This document shows, piece by piece, positions 19,792 to 31,285 of a stretch of 64,000 nucleotides of DNA. The first letter of the stretch is position 1. The number at the start of each line of letters is the position of its first letter. Origin of the DNA: Porphyridium purpureum. Its lineage: Eukaryota; Rhodophyta; Bangiophyceae; Porphyridiales; Porphyridiaceae. Location: assembly GCA_008690995.1 (NCBI GenBank), contig VRMN01000007.1, positions 372,001 through 436,000 of the forward strand. The letters are read 5' to 3'. The notes under the pieces were generated by a model. It worked only from the letters and a program-made list of their open reading frames with translations, was not told the DNA's origin and ran no database searches. The position numbers and the translations under genes were made by a program.

Positions 19792-22520
19792 ATGCGGTTC
19801 GAGATTCTGCTTTCGCGCCGCGATGTTGCGGTGCTCCTTGTCGCTTGCACGGGAGTGGGCGCGCACGTCGTTTGTATTGTGACCAGGAGCGCCCTTACAC
19901 AAGTTAAACCCTTTTCGCTTTGAAATGCTGCCTTGAACAAACCATGATATTGTGCAAACTTACTCAGCCAATACGAGCAAAATGTATGACCTTTCACTTC
20001 GGATGAAGAAGAGGAATCAAAGTGCAGTGTGAACGCATTAGAGCGGCATCGTTATGATTCTGCCTCTGCACACGACGAAGCCCGGCCCTTCAGACAGACA
20101 GACGCACGCCACCCTACTGCTCGGCCAACCAAACTCCGCCGCGCGCCCCGCCAGGCGGCCGAGTGGGCAACGGAAGGCGCAGCAACCCTTCCCACGCCCC
20201 AACCGACCTCCACGCCTTCACACTTCCCGCGCGTCCCTCCGCCTCCAACACCACCCCTTCGGACACCTGCCCTCCCCCCGTGACCGTCAATCGCGGGCGC
20301 ACACAGCCCCACCAACTCCGCGCCACCACCCAGCTCTTCTCCGCGCTCGCCCTCTATGTCCACACTCCGCCTTCCCTCACCCCACCCACCCAAAACCGTT
20401 GTCCCCTTCCACCACCCAGCATGCACTCCCCCGTCCTCCACGACCACAATCACGATCACGATCAGACTCTCGCACAATCACACCAACCCTTTGTCACCGC
20501 CTCCCTCCCCAAACATCCCTTTCATCCAAACACCCCTTCCCTTCTCTCCCACACAGACACCCCGACACCCCAAACGTTCAACCTTCTTCTCCTCGCTGGC
20601 CCTTCTCCCCCTTTCTCCCCGCCTTCTTGTCCCTTCGTCTCCGTTTTATATAAAGCTGGCAAATTAGATACGCGCATTCATGCTTACATCCCTAAATTGA
20701 CACACTCAAAAACGCATCGAGCGATTTCCAATCACCACAACGACCCGAAAACACGGTTGAAACCATGGAGCACGAGCAGTCGTCTTATTCTTCTCATTAG
20801 TATTGTTCAGAGCCGTGGTGGTCCTGTTATTTTGGACATCATCTATTTTTACATATGTAAACAAGGTCGATATATGATAGAGAGGATAGAGAGGATAGAG
20901 AAGGTACCGATGATTCGAGATGGAAGACTACGGATAGACTATGAATGGAGAAGAGAAAGTCAGGGGATGAAGCAAGGGAGAAAGCATGGGGGAAGACTGG
21001 GTTGTGAATGCATGAAGTAATCGATGATGCTGCATTCTGTTTTCTGCACTCGGCATTCGGCACTTGCAGAGGCTACTCCAACGCAAGAGGATTGGATCGT
21101 GGGCTCCAACTGTACCGCGGCACGTGCACGCGTCTTTTGTTGAAGTCGTCTTATAAAAACGGCCACGTTTGATCGAGACTCCGCTTCTCCGTTGTCCTAT
21201 TGTTGGAGACGACGCTGGTTGTTGTGGTTGTTGTGCGTTTTGGGCGAGGCGGTGGAGCTGGAAGGGTGAGGTGGTTTGCCGTTCGTTCCGGCATTGCGGG
21301 CGTGTAGTTTCTCGGAAAAACAGCGTCGGAAAATAAGAACGTGGCGGTTGGGGTGACGTGCGTTGGGTGCGTGGGTTGTGGTGGTGGTGTGGTGTTGGAG
21401 CACGGGACAACAGAGGACGGGACAGGATATTCAGGGACAGCTCCACAGGGAAATGACAACAGGGGTTGAAACGGTGTACGTGTGAGTCAGCTGGAGGTGC
21501 CAGCAGCTGTGGCGCGGGGCGTGGGAGGTCGGTGCATGTCAGGGTATGGCTCGCTGCCGTGGGTCAAGATGGTGATGCTGCGGAATGGGGAAAGTTAAAT
21601 GCAGAGGTTAGACTCGTGCATGGAAAGGATTGGGGTGATTTTCCGGCTTTTTTGGGTGTTCGGTTTCAGGCAACTTGCAATCTCCAACGCCGCCATTCAG
21701 TTGTTGTACTCCGATGGCATACTGGAACAAGAGAGCAATGGACGGGACCGAGGTCGTGACCCGAGACGGCACTCTGCCGCACGTGCTTCACACCACTGGT
21801 CATTTGAAATGGTACAATCACCAGTAGACCATCAGGAACAGGGTACTGTTCTCGGAAATCCCGCGTTGCAGATGCCAGCCGCCAGCCGCGGAGTCCAACT
21901 CCTGTTGATCTTATTAATGCCGAACACATAGACCGTTTCCAGACCTCCCACAGGCTCTGGCACTTGCATCCCGTAGCCACAACCACAATACCCACGCGCA
22001 GCGTCGAGCTTCATGTGCGGTACTCTTCACCACGGGACACTTTCCCTTTCAGCCTCGCGCCACAAACCAACCACCATCACAGCCAACCATCTTCGCACTT
22101 GGCAGCCGCGTTTCCTTTTCTTTCCCTGAAGCTGTTTAACCGTCAAGCCGTTCAGCCGCTCACGATGGTTTTTCAAAGACGGTTTAGTGATTGGGAGGCG
22201 GGATTGGCGAGGTTTCCGGGAGGACCGTGTCTATCCCAGAGGCGGAGCGATAGATGGGATGGCATGTGATGGGAAAAAGTGGAGATGGGCTCGCCATATT
22301 CAATGTCTTTCGACGGGTCAAGACCATTGTGTTGGCCGGTATCTGAATTTTGACGTTTCAAGAAGAAAAGAAAAAAAAAAAGCCGGAAGCGCTAGAGTTT
22401 GTGCAGAGTCAGAGAACATGGCGTAATTTTTTATTGTACATGTTGGCGCGCTTGTACGTGGATGCAGCACGCTGCGAGGGAGATAGATCGGATGCGATGT
22501 ACCTCCGGATTGTCGTCAGG
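19792..22520. other. 2.7-kb intergenic region with two TATA-like sites
   Basis: The plus strand of 20050-20640 is strongly pyrimidine-rich, producing long Pro/Ser/Thr frames that look spurious. TATATAAAG at about 20646 and TTATAAAA at about 21152 (plus strand) resemble the TATA boxes of nearby genes, but no convincing gene follows. The frame opened at 21454 stops after ten codons beside a GTACGTGTGAGT donor-like string, so a small intron-bearing gene is possible. A short tandem GATAGAGAG repeat lies at about 20875-20905, and CCGTTTAACCG-like words at about 22135-22190. Confidence 0.45.
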
Positions 22521-25500
22521 CTAGTGTGTCATGAGATCGCTTATTTCAGACCAGAGGGCGTCTTCAAAGTATGACGCCACGCTGCGCTCGCCAAGGCCTT
22601 TGCGGCGTCGCGTTTTCACCATGCATTCCTTGGCGAGCTCGAGCTCGGCTGCTGGCACGAGAGAGTGCGACACGACCACGGAAGCGTCCAGCGGGTCGCC
22701 GCGCATGGCCTGCCAGTGGTCGAACATGTGGAAGCTCTGCAGATTCCCGCTGGCCACGCTTCTCACATCGGTTTCAAATCCCATGCTGTCCATCACGGGC
22801 AGCGTGGCCTCAATGACGTAGAACATGGTGCCCGGTTTTGGCCGCTGGTGCACGACGCGCCCGCGGCGGCGGGACAGCAGCACCTTGACTGCACGGATGG
22901 CCGCCTCAAAGCAAAGAATCTGCACGCGGTAAATGGGCTCCAGCAGGCACGGCGAAGCCGCCATCATGGCGCTGTGTGCGCTTCTGCGCGACGCCGGAAT
23001 CAGCTGCGCGCCTAGCCGGTGACGTGCTTCTGGCGCCAAGACAACGTCGATGAGCTTGACACTCACGCCGTGCACTGGCTCATCGCACAGCGGCCCTTCG
23101 CGTACACTCCACTGAAAGCCTTGCACGATCGCACCCTTGCTTTCCAGCAACAGCTCGACATTCGCAGCACCTAGCGTGCCAGGCACCACTTCGTTGAGCA
23201 AGCAGTTCGGGCCCTGCCAAAGATCTGGGCCAAACGTCCATACGGACTCGGCCGCGAGCCGGTCCCACCCAAACTCGACTTGGATACGCTCTTGCTGTCG
23301 ACGCTGCTCCTCTTTTCGCACATCTGTCGACCCGCCTCCGTCTACCAGCGCCTCAAACGCGCCGCGACCAAACGCCTCGGTAAGCTCGTTACCCAAGGGT
23401 GCGGCGATCATGGTGACGCGATTCAGCGTATTGTGAGTCGTGGCAAAGCACGGCAGTGCTGAATCAGAGCGAACGCTTTCGCGGAAACAAACAGAAGGGT
23501 CGCAAAGCCGGAGCTCAAAGCCAGCGTCAGTGAACACGTGGCGCAGATCGTGCAGCACGCAGTCCAGAAACAACTCACCCGTGCCCAGCACGGCGTGCTC
23601 GCCACTTTCTTCTACCACAATCTGCAGCGCCGGATAGAGCAACGAGCACTTGCGCAGTGCTTGCACCATTCCCGGCAGATCGGATGGGCGCATGGGCTCC
23701 AGTGGCACGCGCATGGTCGGACGCGTCGCTGTGCTGCTGTGCATGGTTCTCGCGACAGACAGAAACGCGTGAACGGGTTCTTCCTCCTCGCCGATGCGCA
23801 GGCTCGATGTCAGCGTCATCCCGCCGCGCTCGGCGGCATGCTCCAGGCCGTCCAGAAACACGATCTGGCCCGGATAGGCGTGCGATGTCTTGATGAGGTA
23901 TCGTCCGCACGGAACGTAAATGTTTTGCACACTCACACGAGTCGCGTCCTGCTCTGCCGCAGACGCATGGCCGGAAAAGCCCTCCCCGAGCGCCCATAAT
24001 GACATGCCGCGCGTCAACACGCCAAGATACACTCGGCACACCGCAACAAGGCGGCCATCGCCAGACCCAGACTCAGACGAAGGCGCGTATTCGACCATCA
24101 TGCCCACATGTGCAAACACAAACTCGCGATTGTTTTCCCATGTTCCAATGTTGCCTCCCAAAAGTGCGCACAAGCGGCCATTTTGCGCGCCCGTATACCG
24201 CTCAATAGCCGCAGCACGTGCCGCAGACGATGTGGCCGCTGGAACAAATCTCGAAAGCATGCCCACCAAGCCGCGCGCAGGCTTGGTCGTATTCAAGTTG
24301 CAAAAGAAAGCACGGAGCACGTGCCGGATCATCTCTGCCGGTTTGGCCACATGCTCAACAGCCAATCTCTTTTCGAGCTGGCGAGCAGACTTGACTCGAC
24401 CCGGACCAGACTGGAAGAGTCCCGCTGAACTCAGTCGTTCCGCGACTTGCTTCCCAGTACTGCTCTCGGCGCACACTACATACATGTTGTAGATGGGATT
24501 CAGAACGAATTCGACAAAGCTGCGCGACACGTTGTCACCGAGAGACTTGGCAGCAGCTGGCCCCGATACGAACTGCCCCGCACGTGCATCGTAGAAAACG
24601 TCTCCCCACAATAATTTGGCCAGCCCGAATGGTGAGCCGCTGAACTTGCGTCTGTTGTCAGTCTCGTTCATGTACATGTACGCAAACTCGAGCAGCGAAA
24701 ATGTCCAACCTTGCTGCGTGCTGCCAAAGCACACATTGCCACGGACGGGGTGAAACAGCATCTGTTTCAAAGACGGGCGGCGAGCACCGCCGCTGCGGCT
24801 GCCGGTACTGCCAGTCTGGGAGTCTGTACGCGATGCGGACCCACACCCCAGTTTGATCCACGTTGATTTGACGACTTGATTCACGTCGCGCAGCACGGCG
24901 AGGATTTTCAGGTACGCGTCTTGCGGCGGGAGTCTCATTTCGAGCGCCAGGCGGTCGATCTTGTTAATGAGCAGCGTCATCGGCAGACCACGCGCGCACG
25001 CTGATGCAATGACGAGCTCGGTGCCGCACATCACACCTTCGACCACATCGACCACAAGCAGCACGCCGTCACACATGTCCATACTTGTCAGCACATGATC
25101 GTGAAAGTCCGGGTGCCCGGGCGTGTCGATGAGCTGCAGCGCAACAGCGCGTTCGCATGAGGAGTGCCCTGAGCTCGACGGCGCCTTGGGGGAGGCGAAC
25201 AGCCCGGTCATGAGCAGGGTCACTAGACATGAGCGCACAGACATGCCTCGTTCTTGCTCGTCGGCTCGCGCGTCTGTGTACTTGTTAAACTGATCTGCAC
25301 TCCCGCAGTGCGTGTTCTCCATGAGCATATCCATGAGGCTCGTCTTGCCGTGGTGCAAGTGACCAGCAATTGCCACGCTTCGCACGCGCTTGCCCGTGGG
25401 AAGCAGCCCTGAGATCAAGTACGCTCGTGACTCGAGCATGTCCGGGTGCCCAGAGGTCTGGTCCAGGCGGACAACGTGCGCATCGTTTAGCTCGCGTTCT

Positions 25501-25889
25501 GGTGGCAGAATTGCATCTTCAATTCGTTGCGTGTCCTCATCGCCCACGACAATTTCAACGTCTGGGCCGTAGATCTCAGACGCAGACGGGAAACGCGGAC
25601 GATCCTGAGGTAGCACCGATACTGCCAGCGCTGAACTGGTGCTCGCAGTGTGTTGCACGCTCAACCTCGGCGCGGTCTCGATCACAAGCGGCTGTCCCTG
25701 CGGGTCTGGACGACCCGACGCGAGGAGCTCGTCTAGCAATTCGTCATCACGATCTTCGTCCGCCTCGTCCTGCTCCGCATCAAGATCATCGCCTTCGTCG
25801 TGCTCGTCGTGTGCCGCGTGCACAATCAAGTTGCCAAACTCGTCGAACAACTCGTCCTGCTCGTCGTGGACGAATCCGCCATCATCCAT
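22521..25889 (-). CDS. SNU114: U5 snRNP GTPase Snu114/EFTUD2
   Basis: A 1122-residue EF-2-like spliceosomal GTPase. The start at 25889 gives MDDGGFVHDEQDELFDEFGNLI, the acidic N-terminus with a YDEFGN-like motif typical of Snu114; an earlier GTG would run into the divergent neighbour. GTPase motifs: AGHLHHGKTSLMD (P-loop), the EQERGMSVRS switch, DTPGHPDF, NKIDRL, then EMRLPPQDAYLKI, matching the human EFTUD2 order. EF-2-like domains II-V follow, with HDLRHVF and FFGWDR-type segments near the expected places. It is longer than the human protein (about 970), with inserts after the switch I region and in the middle. It controls Brr2 during spliceosome activation. Its retention fits an intron-poor genome that still splices. 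Confidence 0.9.
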   Translation of the reverse strand: MDDGGFVHDEQDELFDEFGNLIVHAAHDEHDEGDDLDAEQDEADEDRDDELLDELLASGRPDPQGQPLVIETAPRLSVQHTASTSSALAVSVLPQDRPRFPSASEIYGPDVEIVVGDEDTQRIEDAILPPERELNDAHVVRLDQTSGHPDMLESRAYLISGLLPTGKRVRSVAIAGHLHHGKTSLMDMLMENTHCGSADQFNKYTDARADEQERGMSVRSCLVTLLMTGLFASPKAPSSSGHSSCERAVALQLIDTPGHPDFHDHVLTSMDMCDGVLLVVDVVEGVMCGTELVIASACARGLPMTLLINKIDRLALEMRLPPQDAYLKILAVLRDVNQVVKSTWIKLGCGSASRTDSQTGSTGSRSGGARRPSLKQMLFHPVRGNVCFGSTQQGWTFSLLEFAYMYMNETDNRRKFSGSPFGLAKLLWGDVFYDARAGQFVSGPAAAKSLGDNVSRSFVEFVLNPIYNMYVVCAESSTGKQVAERLSSAGLFQSGPGRVKSARQLEKRLAVEHVAKPAEMIRHVLRAFFCNLNTTKPARGLVGMLSRFVPAATSSAARAAAIERYTGAQNGRLCALLGGNIGTWENNREFVFAHVGMMVEYAPSSESGSGDGRLVAVCRVYLGVLTRGMSLWALGEGFSGHASAAEQDATRVSVQNIYVPCGRYLIKTSHAYPGQIVFLDGLEHAAERGGMTLTSSLRIGEEEEPVHAFLSVARTMHSSTATRPTMRVPLEPMRPSDLPGMVQALRKCSLLYPALQIVVEESGEHAVLGTGELFLDCVLHDLRHVFTDAGFELRLCDPSVCFRESVRSDSALPCFATTHNTLNRVTMIAAPLGNELTEAFGRGAFEALVDGGGSTDVRKEEQRRQQERIQVEFGWDRLAAESVWTFGPDLWQGPNCLLNEVVPGTLGAANVELLLESKGAIVQGFQWSVREGPLCDEPVHGVSVKLIDVVLAPEARHRLGAQLIPASRRSAHSAMMAASPCLLEPIYRVQILCFEAAIRAVKVLLSRRRGRVVHQRPKPGTMFYVIEATLPVMDSMGFETDVRSVASGNLQSFHMFDHWQAMRGDPLDASVVVSHSLVPAAELELAKECMVKTRRRKGLGERSVASYFEDALWSEISDLMTH

Positions 25890-25987
25890 CCTGACGCCGC
25901 GGCCCGGCGCACCTCCTGTTCCCGCCAGAGGTGAAAGACGAGCGAAACCGCTCGCGCCTCTGGCCTCGTCCAAGCCTCGAAACGACA
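25890..25987. promoter_or_regulatory. 98-bp divergent promoter between SNU114 and the choline/ethanolamine kinase gene
   Basis: The two ATGs face away from each other with only 98 bp between, so both 5' leaders and core promoters must fit here or overlap the coding ends. No TATA word is visible; the stretch is GC-rich. Confidence 0.6.
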
Positions 25988-27055
25988 ATGAGCGCGGTCG
26001 GTTCGTCGGTGCCGGAGGAAGTTGGCGCACTCGTGGCACAACTGGGGGACGAATGGGCCTGCGCGGCTGACCGCGCGACGCCGCTGTCTGGCGGAATCTC
26101 CAATACCAATTATCTGGTCACGCGCGGCGGCGAAAACGACGGGCGGCGCGAGGAGGAAGATGTGGTGGTGGTCAAGTTGTTTGGCGCAGGAACGTCGCTC
26201 TTCGTGGACCGTGCCAGAGAGAACGAGATCCTCAGTGTGCTTTCGTCGGTTGGGATTGCGCCCAAGGTGCTGGTCAGTGGTGAGCATGGCCGCGTGGAGG
26301 CCTTTCTGGGAGGGTATCGCGCGCTGGTGCCTGCAGAGATGGGTGACTTGCGCATGATTCCGCTGATTGCGCGTGCACTGGCGGAACTACATAACGTGAC
26401 GGACGTGCCTTGTCATGGATCTGGTCGTATCGGCGTGGGTGCAGAGTCCAAACCTGTCAGCGTGCTATGGCCCACGCTTCGAAAATGGCTCGAGATGGCG
26501 GTAGCGGTGCGTACCGAAAGCGATGCCACGTGGTTTCGGCATGAAGCAGTCAAAGAGCTGATTGACCAGCTAGAAGTCGAGCTGAGCGAGAGCAGTGTTC
26601 ATGAGCATGAATTTGTTGCTGATCTAGACAGGACCGTGCTGTGTCACAATGATCTTTTGAGCGGAAACATCATGTGCCAGTCTGACTCGGTCAAGCTCAT
26701 AGACTACGAGTATTGCGGATACAACCCCGCGGGGTTTGACGTGGCGAACCATTTCAGTGAGTACGGAGGCTTTGAGTACGACCCAGCGTCGTTTTATCCG
26801 AGCGACGAGCAGCAGCGCGCATTCATTCGCGCGTACATGACGAGCAGGAAGCGATCCGGCGGGGAAGCCGCTGTGCCGTGGCCGCGTGTGCACCGACGAC
26901 TGCATCAGTACGCGGTCGCGAGCTCACTATGGTGGGGTCTTTGGGCCGTCATTCAGTCCTCTGTCTCGCACATTGACTTTGACTATGCCACATATGCCAG
27001 ACTGAGGCTGACCACGGGCATCAACTTTCACCTGGACGCGATCGCGAAGCTCTGA
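25988..27055 (+). CDS. choline/ethanolamine kinase
   Basis: A 355-residue protein starting at ATG 25988; the codon at 25931 would overlap the SNU114 leader. It phosphorylates choline or ethanolamine with ATP, the first step of the Kennedy pathway to phosphatidylcholine and phosphatidylethanolamine. Motifs: SGGISNTNYLV (nucleotide loop), a VVVKLFG lysine strand, GRVEAFLGGYRALVP, then the Brenner motif LCHNDLLSGNIM and the choline-kinase motif LIDYEYCGYNPAGFDVANHF, ending YPSDEQQRAFIRAY. The C-terminal WWGLWAVIQSSVS helix fits the family. No signal or membrane segment, so cytosolic. Substrate preference cannot be set by eye; the motif pattern is slightly closer to ethanolamine kinases. Confidence 0.9.
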   Translation: MSAVGSSVPEEVGALVAQLGDEWACAADRATPLSGGISNTNYLVTRGGENDGRREEEDVVVVKLFGAGTSLFVDRARENEILSVLSSVGIAPKVLVSGEHGRVEAFLGGYRALVPAEMGDLRMIPLIARALAELHNVTDVPCHGSGRIGVGAESKPVSVLWPTLRKWLEMAVAVRTESDATWFRHEAVKELIDQLEVELSESSVHEHEFVADLDRTVLCHNDLLSGNIMCQSDSVKLIDYEYCGYNPAGFDVANHFSEYGGFEYDPASFYPSDEQQRAFIRAYMTSRKRSGGEAAVPWPRVHRRLHQYAVASSLWWGLWAVIQSSVSHIDFDYATYARLRLTTGINFHLDAIAKL

Positions 27056-27825
27056 AAGCCGCATCGCATTGCTGCGCGCACATGGCGCGCTCTCTCCAAC
27101 ACGACGCGTACCTTGCCCGTCACGTACTCTTACCCCACTCAACCTCCGCAATATACCTTGAGCGAGGCTCTGCTAGGCATTCCAGAACCTGATGTGCGCC
27201 TTACCACACCCGTACAGATTCACACCATCTCCTCTCCCTCTCTGTTTCTTCTTGTGCCCCAACTGTACCCACTGTACTTCGTTCCAACCGCTCACCCATT
27301 CCCGCTCACCCATTACCAAACGCTGCCTCGACTATTCTTGTTTTTGGGTCAATTCGCGATCTGCCACCACTGTCCTTCGCATGAAAATGTACAGTGACGC
27401 TCGATCTGCCGGGCGCTATATCAAATCCGAGCCCGTTTGATAGAAGCCGCTTTTCGAACCGCGACGTGTTCAGTGGCGGTACACGTGACGCGATGCGCAG
27501 TACCTCCCCATAACCTCTCCCCTGAGAAACACGTGGCGCACACGGAGTGAGACGGGAACGTCTCGATCAACAAAACGCGAACACGGGGAAACTCGAGAAA
27601 GTTGTTTGTTGGTGTTAGAGGGAGGGATAGGGGGAGAGGGGAGAGTGGGAGAGGGAAAGGGGAAGGTTGGGCTTGTGGAGAGTTTGGTGTGTGTGTGTGT
27701 GTGTGAAAGGGTGAGGGTGAGGGAGTGGAGTGAGTAGAGTGAGTGGAGTGGACGGGGTGAGAGAAGGGAGTTGGTGGTTGTGTGGGGTACGGGGCTTATT
27801 AAGCGTTCCGTGTCTGTGGTTGGGC
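27056..27825. other. intergenic/promoter region with purine tract
   Basis: From 27610 to 27780 the plus strand is G/A-rich with a (GT)n run near 27687-27705. It sits directly upstream of the Lifeguard gene and is probably its leader or promoter. No gene seen. Confidence 0.5.
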
Positions 27826-28911
27826 ATGGCGTACAATCAGAATGGAGGGAGTTATAACCCGGGTGGGTACGGGTATCCGGGAAATGCGTCCGCGGCGGGT
27901 CAGCAGCAAGCAGGGTATGCGGGTGGGAATCCGTATGCGAATCCGTACGCGAATCCGTACGCCAGTCCGCAGGCGAGCGTGCCGCCGCCGCAGAATGCGG
28001 CGCCCGTCTCAAACCCGTACGCCGCGCCGAGTCAGCCGCAGCAGGCGTACTATCCGGCTCCGGCACCGCCGCCGCCCGCGCATGTCGCACAGGAAAAGCC
28101 GTACTACCAGCAGAATCAGGATTACAAGACAGATATCGGGTACGCAGATGAGGACGGCATGACGCCCGCGGCCGCGCCGGCAGCTGCTGCCGCTGGCTCG
28201 GCAACGGCTACCGCGGCGCACCACGTGCCTCCGTCGGGCGGCCTGTCGGACGCCAAGATCCGGAGCGACTTCCTCACCAAGGTGTACACAATTGTGTCAA
28301 TGCAAATCGCGTTCACAGGTGGTATAATCGCCTGCTTTGTCTTCATCGACGCGCTGGTCCGGTTTTCGATCGACTACTGGTGGGTGGTGTACGTCCTGCT
28401 GCTGCCGTTGCTCATCACGTTCTTCGCGCTCATGTGCAACTCGAAAAAGTATCCGTTGAACATGATTCTGCTGACTTTGTTCACGGTCATCGAAAGCTTC
28501 CTACTTGGCGTGCTGTGTGGCCAGTGGACCACGAACATTGGCGGGTGGGGCATCATGGGCATTTTTGTCATGACTGCGATGATCATGGTGATCATCACGA
28601 TCATCATCATGGTGACCAAGGCCGACTTGAGCTTCTTGCTCATGTTTGTGGTGGCCGGGCTGATTGCGGTCGGGCTCGTGTTCTTCATCTACTGGATTGT
28701 GGGACTGGCCACCAACTCGATCAACCGATGGGCGGTGTTTGGCATTGCGCTCGCGGGAACGCTCGTGATCATCGCATGGATCTTCTACGACACCAGCCAA
28801 ATCGTGCTCAAGTACACGCCAGACATGTACATCGAGGCGGCCGTCAGCTTGTACCTTGACTTTGTCAACCTATTCCAGTGCCTTCTGTGCGTGTTCGGCG
28901 CCGCATCATAG
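27826..28911 (+). CDS. Lifeguard/Bax-inhibitor-1 family membrane protein (TMBIM/LFG)
   Basis: A 361-residue protein. Residues 1-145 are a soluble Gly/Tyr/Asn/Pro/Ala-rich tail with repeated NPYA units, comparable to the Pro-rich tails of animal Lifeguard/GRINA proteins. Residues 150-361 form the seven-helix LFG domain. It opens with IRSDFLTKVYTIVSMQIAFT, continues with YPLNMILLTLFTVIESFLLG, and ends with WIFYDTSQIVLKYTP and IEAAVSLYLDFVNLFQCLLC, where the paired Asp residues of the Ca2+-leak site (YDTSQ and YLDFVNLF) are present. The family sits in ER/Golgi membranes and lowers luminal Ca2+, often protecting from cell death. Start at 27826 follows GTTGGGC and precedes MAYNQNGG. Confidence 0.92.
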   Translation: MAYNQNGGSYNPGGYGYPGNASAAGQQQAGYAGGNPYANPYANPYASPQASVPPPQNAAPVSNPYAAPSQPQQAYYPAPAPPPPAHVAQEKPYYQQNQDYKTDIGYADEDGMTPAAAPAAAAAGSATATAAHHVPPSGGLSDAKIRSDFLTKVYTIVSMQIAFTGGIIACFVFIDALVRFSIDYWWVVYVLLLPLLITFFALMCNSKKYPLNMILLTLFTVIESFLLGVLCGQWTTNIGGWGIMGIFVMTAMIMVIITIIIMVTKADLSFLLMFVVAGLIAVGLVFFIYWIVGLATNSINRWAVFGIALAGTLVIIAWIFYDTSQIVLKYTPDMYIEAAVSLYLDFVNLFQCLLCVFGAAS

Positions 28912-30489
28912 GCACACACTTCTCTTTCCAATACAGTCCTATATTTACTCTGAACTTTGCCCGCAAACCACACCACAACCACCAACCACCTCGCCCATCC
29001 TTCCTCTACTCCCCATACCCCAACCCCACCCCGTCCCCGTCCCGCTCCATGCGTCCCCCACCAACCAACCCTCCCAGAGACTATTGAATAAAAGCAATAG
29101 AAAAATATGCAACTACCTATATATATTTTAATTTTTCCCCTCTCCTTCAGGCAATCAGGCCACACCGACGAGTATGCCTGTCTGTCAACCACGGTGCAGC
29201 AGCACAGTGGAACGAGCACAGGAGAGCCGGGTTCGACTTCTACGAAAGGAACTCCCGGGCAGAGCGACACCCGCAGCCGCGGAGGTTCTGCTAGTATATC
29301 GGATAGTGCCCTGAGAAACTTAACTTTTTGCGGGGAACGATCGCGCTTCGTTACTCTCCCTTTTTGTTTTGGCGGTGGATGGCACCGGCGCCTTCCGTGA
29401 AGATGGCTGACTGCTGCAAAGATGTCTGTGGTCTCGGTGTTAATGCCGCTCTCGTTTCTTCCATCCATCAGAATCGTACAGTGCAACATGCCGTGAAATC
29501 ATCTGCTCTCAATGGTCTTTCAAGAGAAAGACAGAGAGAAGATGGTGTGACTTGTGGCTGAGTGGAAATTGGCGACGATACTGACTGTATGAGGGTTGGC
29601 TGTTTCTGAGCAGGTGCTTTTTTTTCTTTCTGACACGGCTTGTCTACATTGTGTTGTGTCGACCTTGAGTGCCGTGGCAACAGGTCGCTGTCAGTAGCAA
29701 ACGCATTTTGACCACACGCGCTCTCTTTGCGTGGCGTGTCTCGTTAGTGTTTTGCCGCACTAAGGACACGTAGAGAGGCTCTGGCCGGACGCAGTGTGGT
29801 TCTTCATTGGCGAATGCAGTCTATATCACAGAGGAGGAAGCTGCATGCGCCAGGCCGTGCCAGCATGACGAGCAGCCGTCGCCGTCGCATACACTGCCAC
29901 ATCGCAGAACAGCAAGCCCCGTTTCATTCCGAACTTTCGCGCTTTTCACTGGCGCTCCCGTGAGAATTGTGAATGTCAAGTATGCTTCCAACGATTTGTC
30001 AGAACGCACGTCAAGGGGCCAGGCTGTTCCTTTGAGCGACAGGCAGACAAGCAGTCGTGCCGGCATTCCCCAAACTACATCGCTCAGTATCCAACGTACC
30101 TGCAAGCCAAGATCGTCAACCAGAACAATACCGATCCGTGTGCATGCGGGGTCGCGTGCGCAGCTGTGCAGCTTTGAAAGAAAACAAACAACAACATCAA
30201 GAAATGAGTTTGTGAAAACAACAAAAAGGGGGGTGTCTATTCGCGGCATGGCCTGGAGTTACGCTACTCGGCAATGCAACATCTCTCTGCGACCGTTCGA
30301 AGAACCGGCCCCTGTTCGGCCAGACCCCCGCGCTTGGAGGTGTACATAGACAAAAGTAAGAAGACGTGCATTTCAACACTTTCGGAGGAACCCGAAAGTT
30401 ATGACCTGGGTAGAGCCATTTCCAAAGTCAAAGTACCGCACGTCGCACACATGAGAGTTTGGGCAATGCTGCTCCAGAATACCCGAGGC
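28912..30489. other. intergenic, nothing convincing
   Basis: Pyrimidine-rich start (28960-29080), an AT-rich patch at 29085-29130, then mixed sequence. Small frames carry no motif. Duplication arm B begins near 30490. Confidence 0.4.
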
Positions 30490-30847
30490 CCCGAGCTCCA
30501 CCCGAAATTTTGGCCAGCGCGGCCTTCGCGTCGCGCGTGGCATATTCTGGCGGGAGAAGTGGGGCTGGCACATGCACGGTGGCAATGACGCTGCGTGCGA
30601 GCATGGAGACGGCCGAACCCCCGTCACTGGAAACTCCTTTGCGTGCGCGTCGCGACAGAGTGGCGCAGGAGCAAGTAAGAGACGGGTTCTCCGCACGACC
30701 ACCGAAAAAGCTGTCACGGAGGCGCGATGGCGTGCAGTTACTTGTCGCATAGTCAAAGACTTGAAGGGGTGGGGCCGGGCCTATTCCGTCACGGTATGGC
30801 CCAGATCCGCACCAGCGCTCTATGCGACGCCACACACACACTATTCA

Positions 30848-31285
30848 TGCTTTGCAATTCTCACGCGCGACAGTTCACCGACCAACGTTCTGCAGGTCAG
30901 AACTACAGACGCCGGCGACCATGACTTGTCTACGTATGCTTTCAGCGAAGACCTCGTCTGTTATCGCAATTGGGCTTGTTCCTCCGCACCTCGTCTAACA
31001 CGACGAGCAATGGAGCCTTGCGGCCCTGTGCACAGAACAGCAAGTGCGCCGACATTCCAGCACGCCCATGAATTCACCCTCCGACACACGCAATCCGTAT
31101 TGGCGACCGGCGTAACAACCACACCAGTGGCCGAGCGCGGGTTCTGTCCACGTCCCGTGTCCCGCACGTACGCCTCTTTCGACCACGCACGCCTCTCGAC
31201 CTGGGAGCCGTGCAGATGCTTTCAATATACCAGCGAGTCTACCATGCCAGTCGCGCTGCCTGCTCCTTGTCCACGCTTGCCTTGA
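30848..31285 (+). other. arm B counterpart of the opposed hypothetical frame
   Basis: An open plus-strand frame whose codons 1-107 align gap-free with the 14347-14691 frame of arm A, including YRNWA and SAPRLTRRAMEPCGPVH. It has no ATG at the position matching copy A, and the frame stays open upstream to 30572. Whether it is translated is unknown. Confidence 0.3.

Noticed and set aside
20054-21020. Plus-strand frames of 199 and 285 codons
   Set aside because: They arise from a pyrimidine-rich stretch with Pro/His/Thr composition and no motif.
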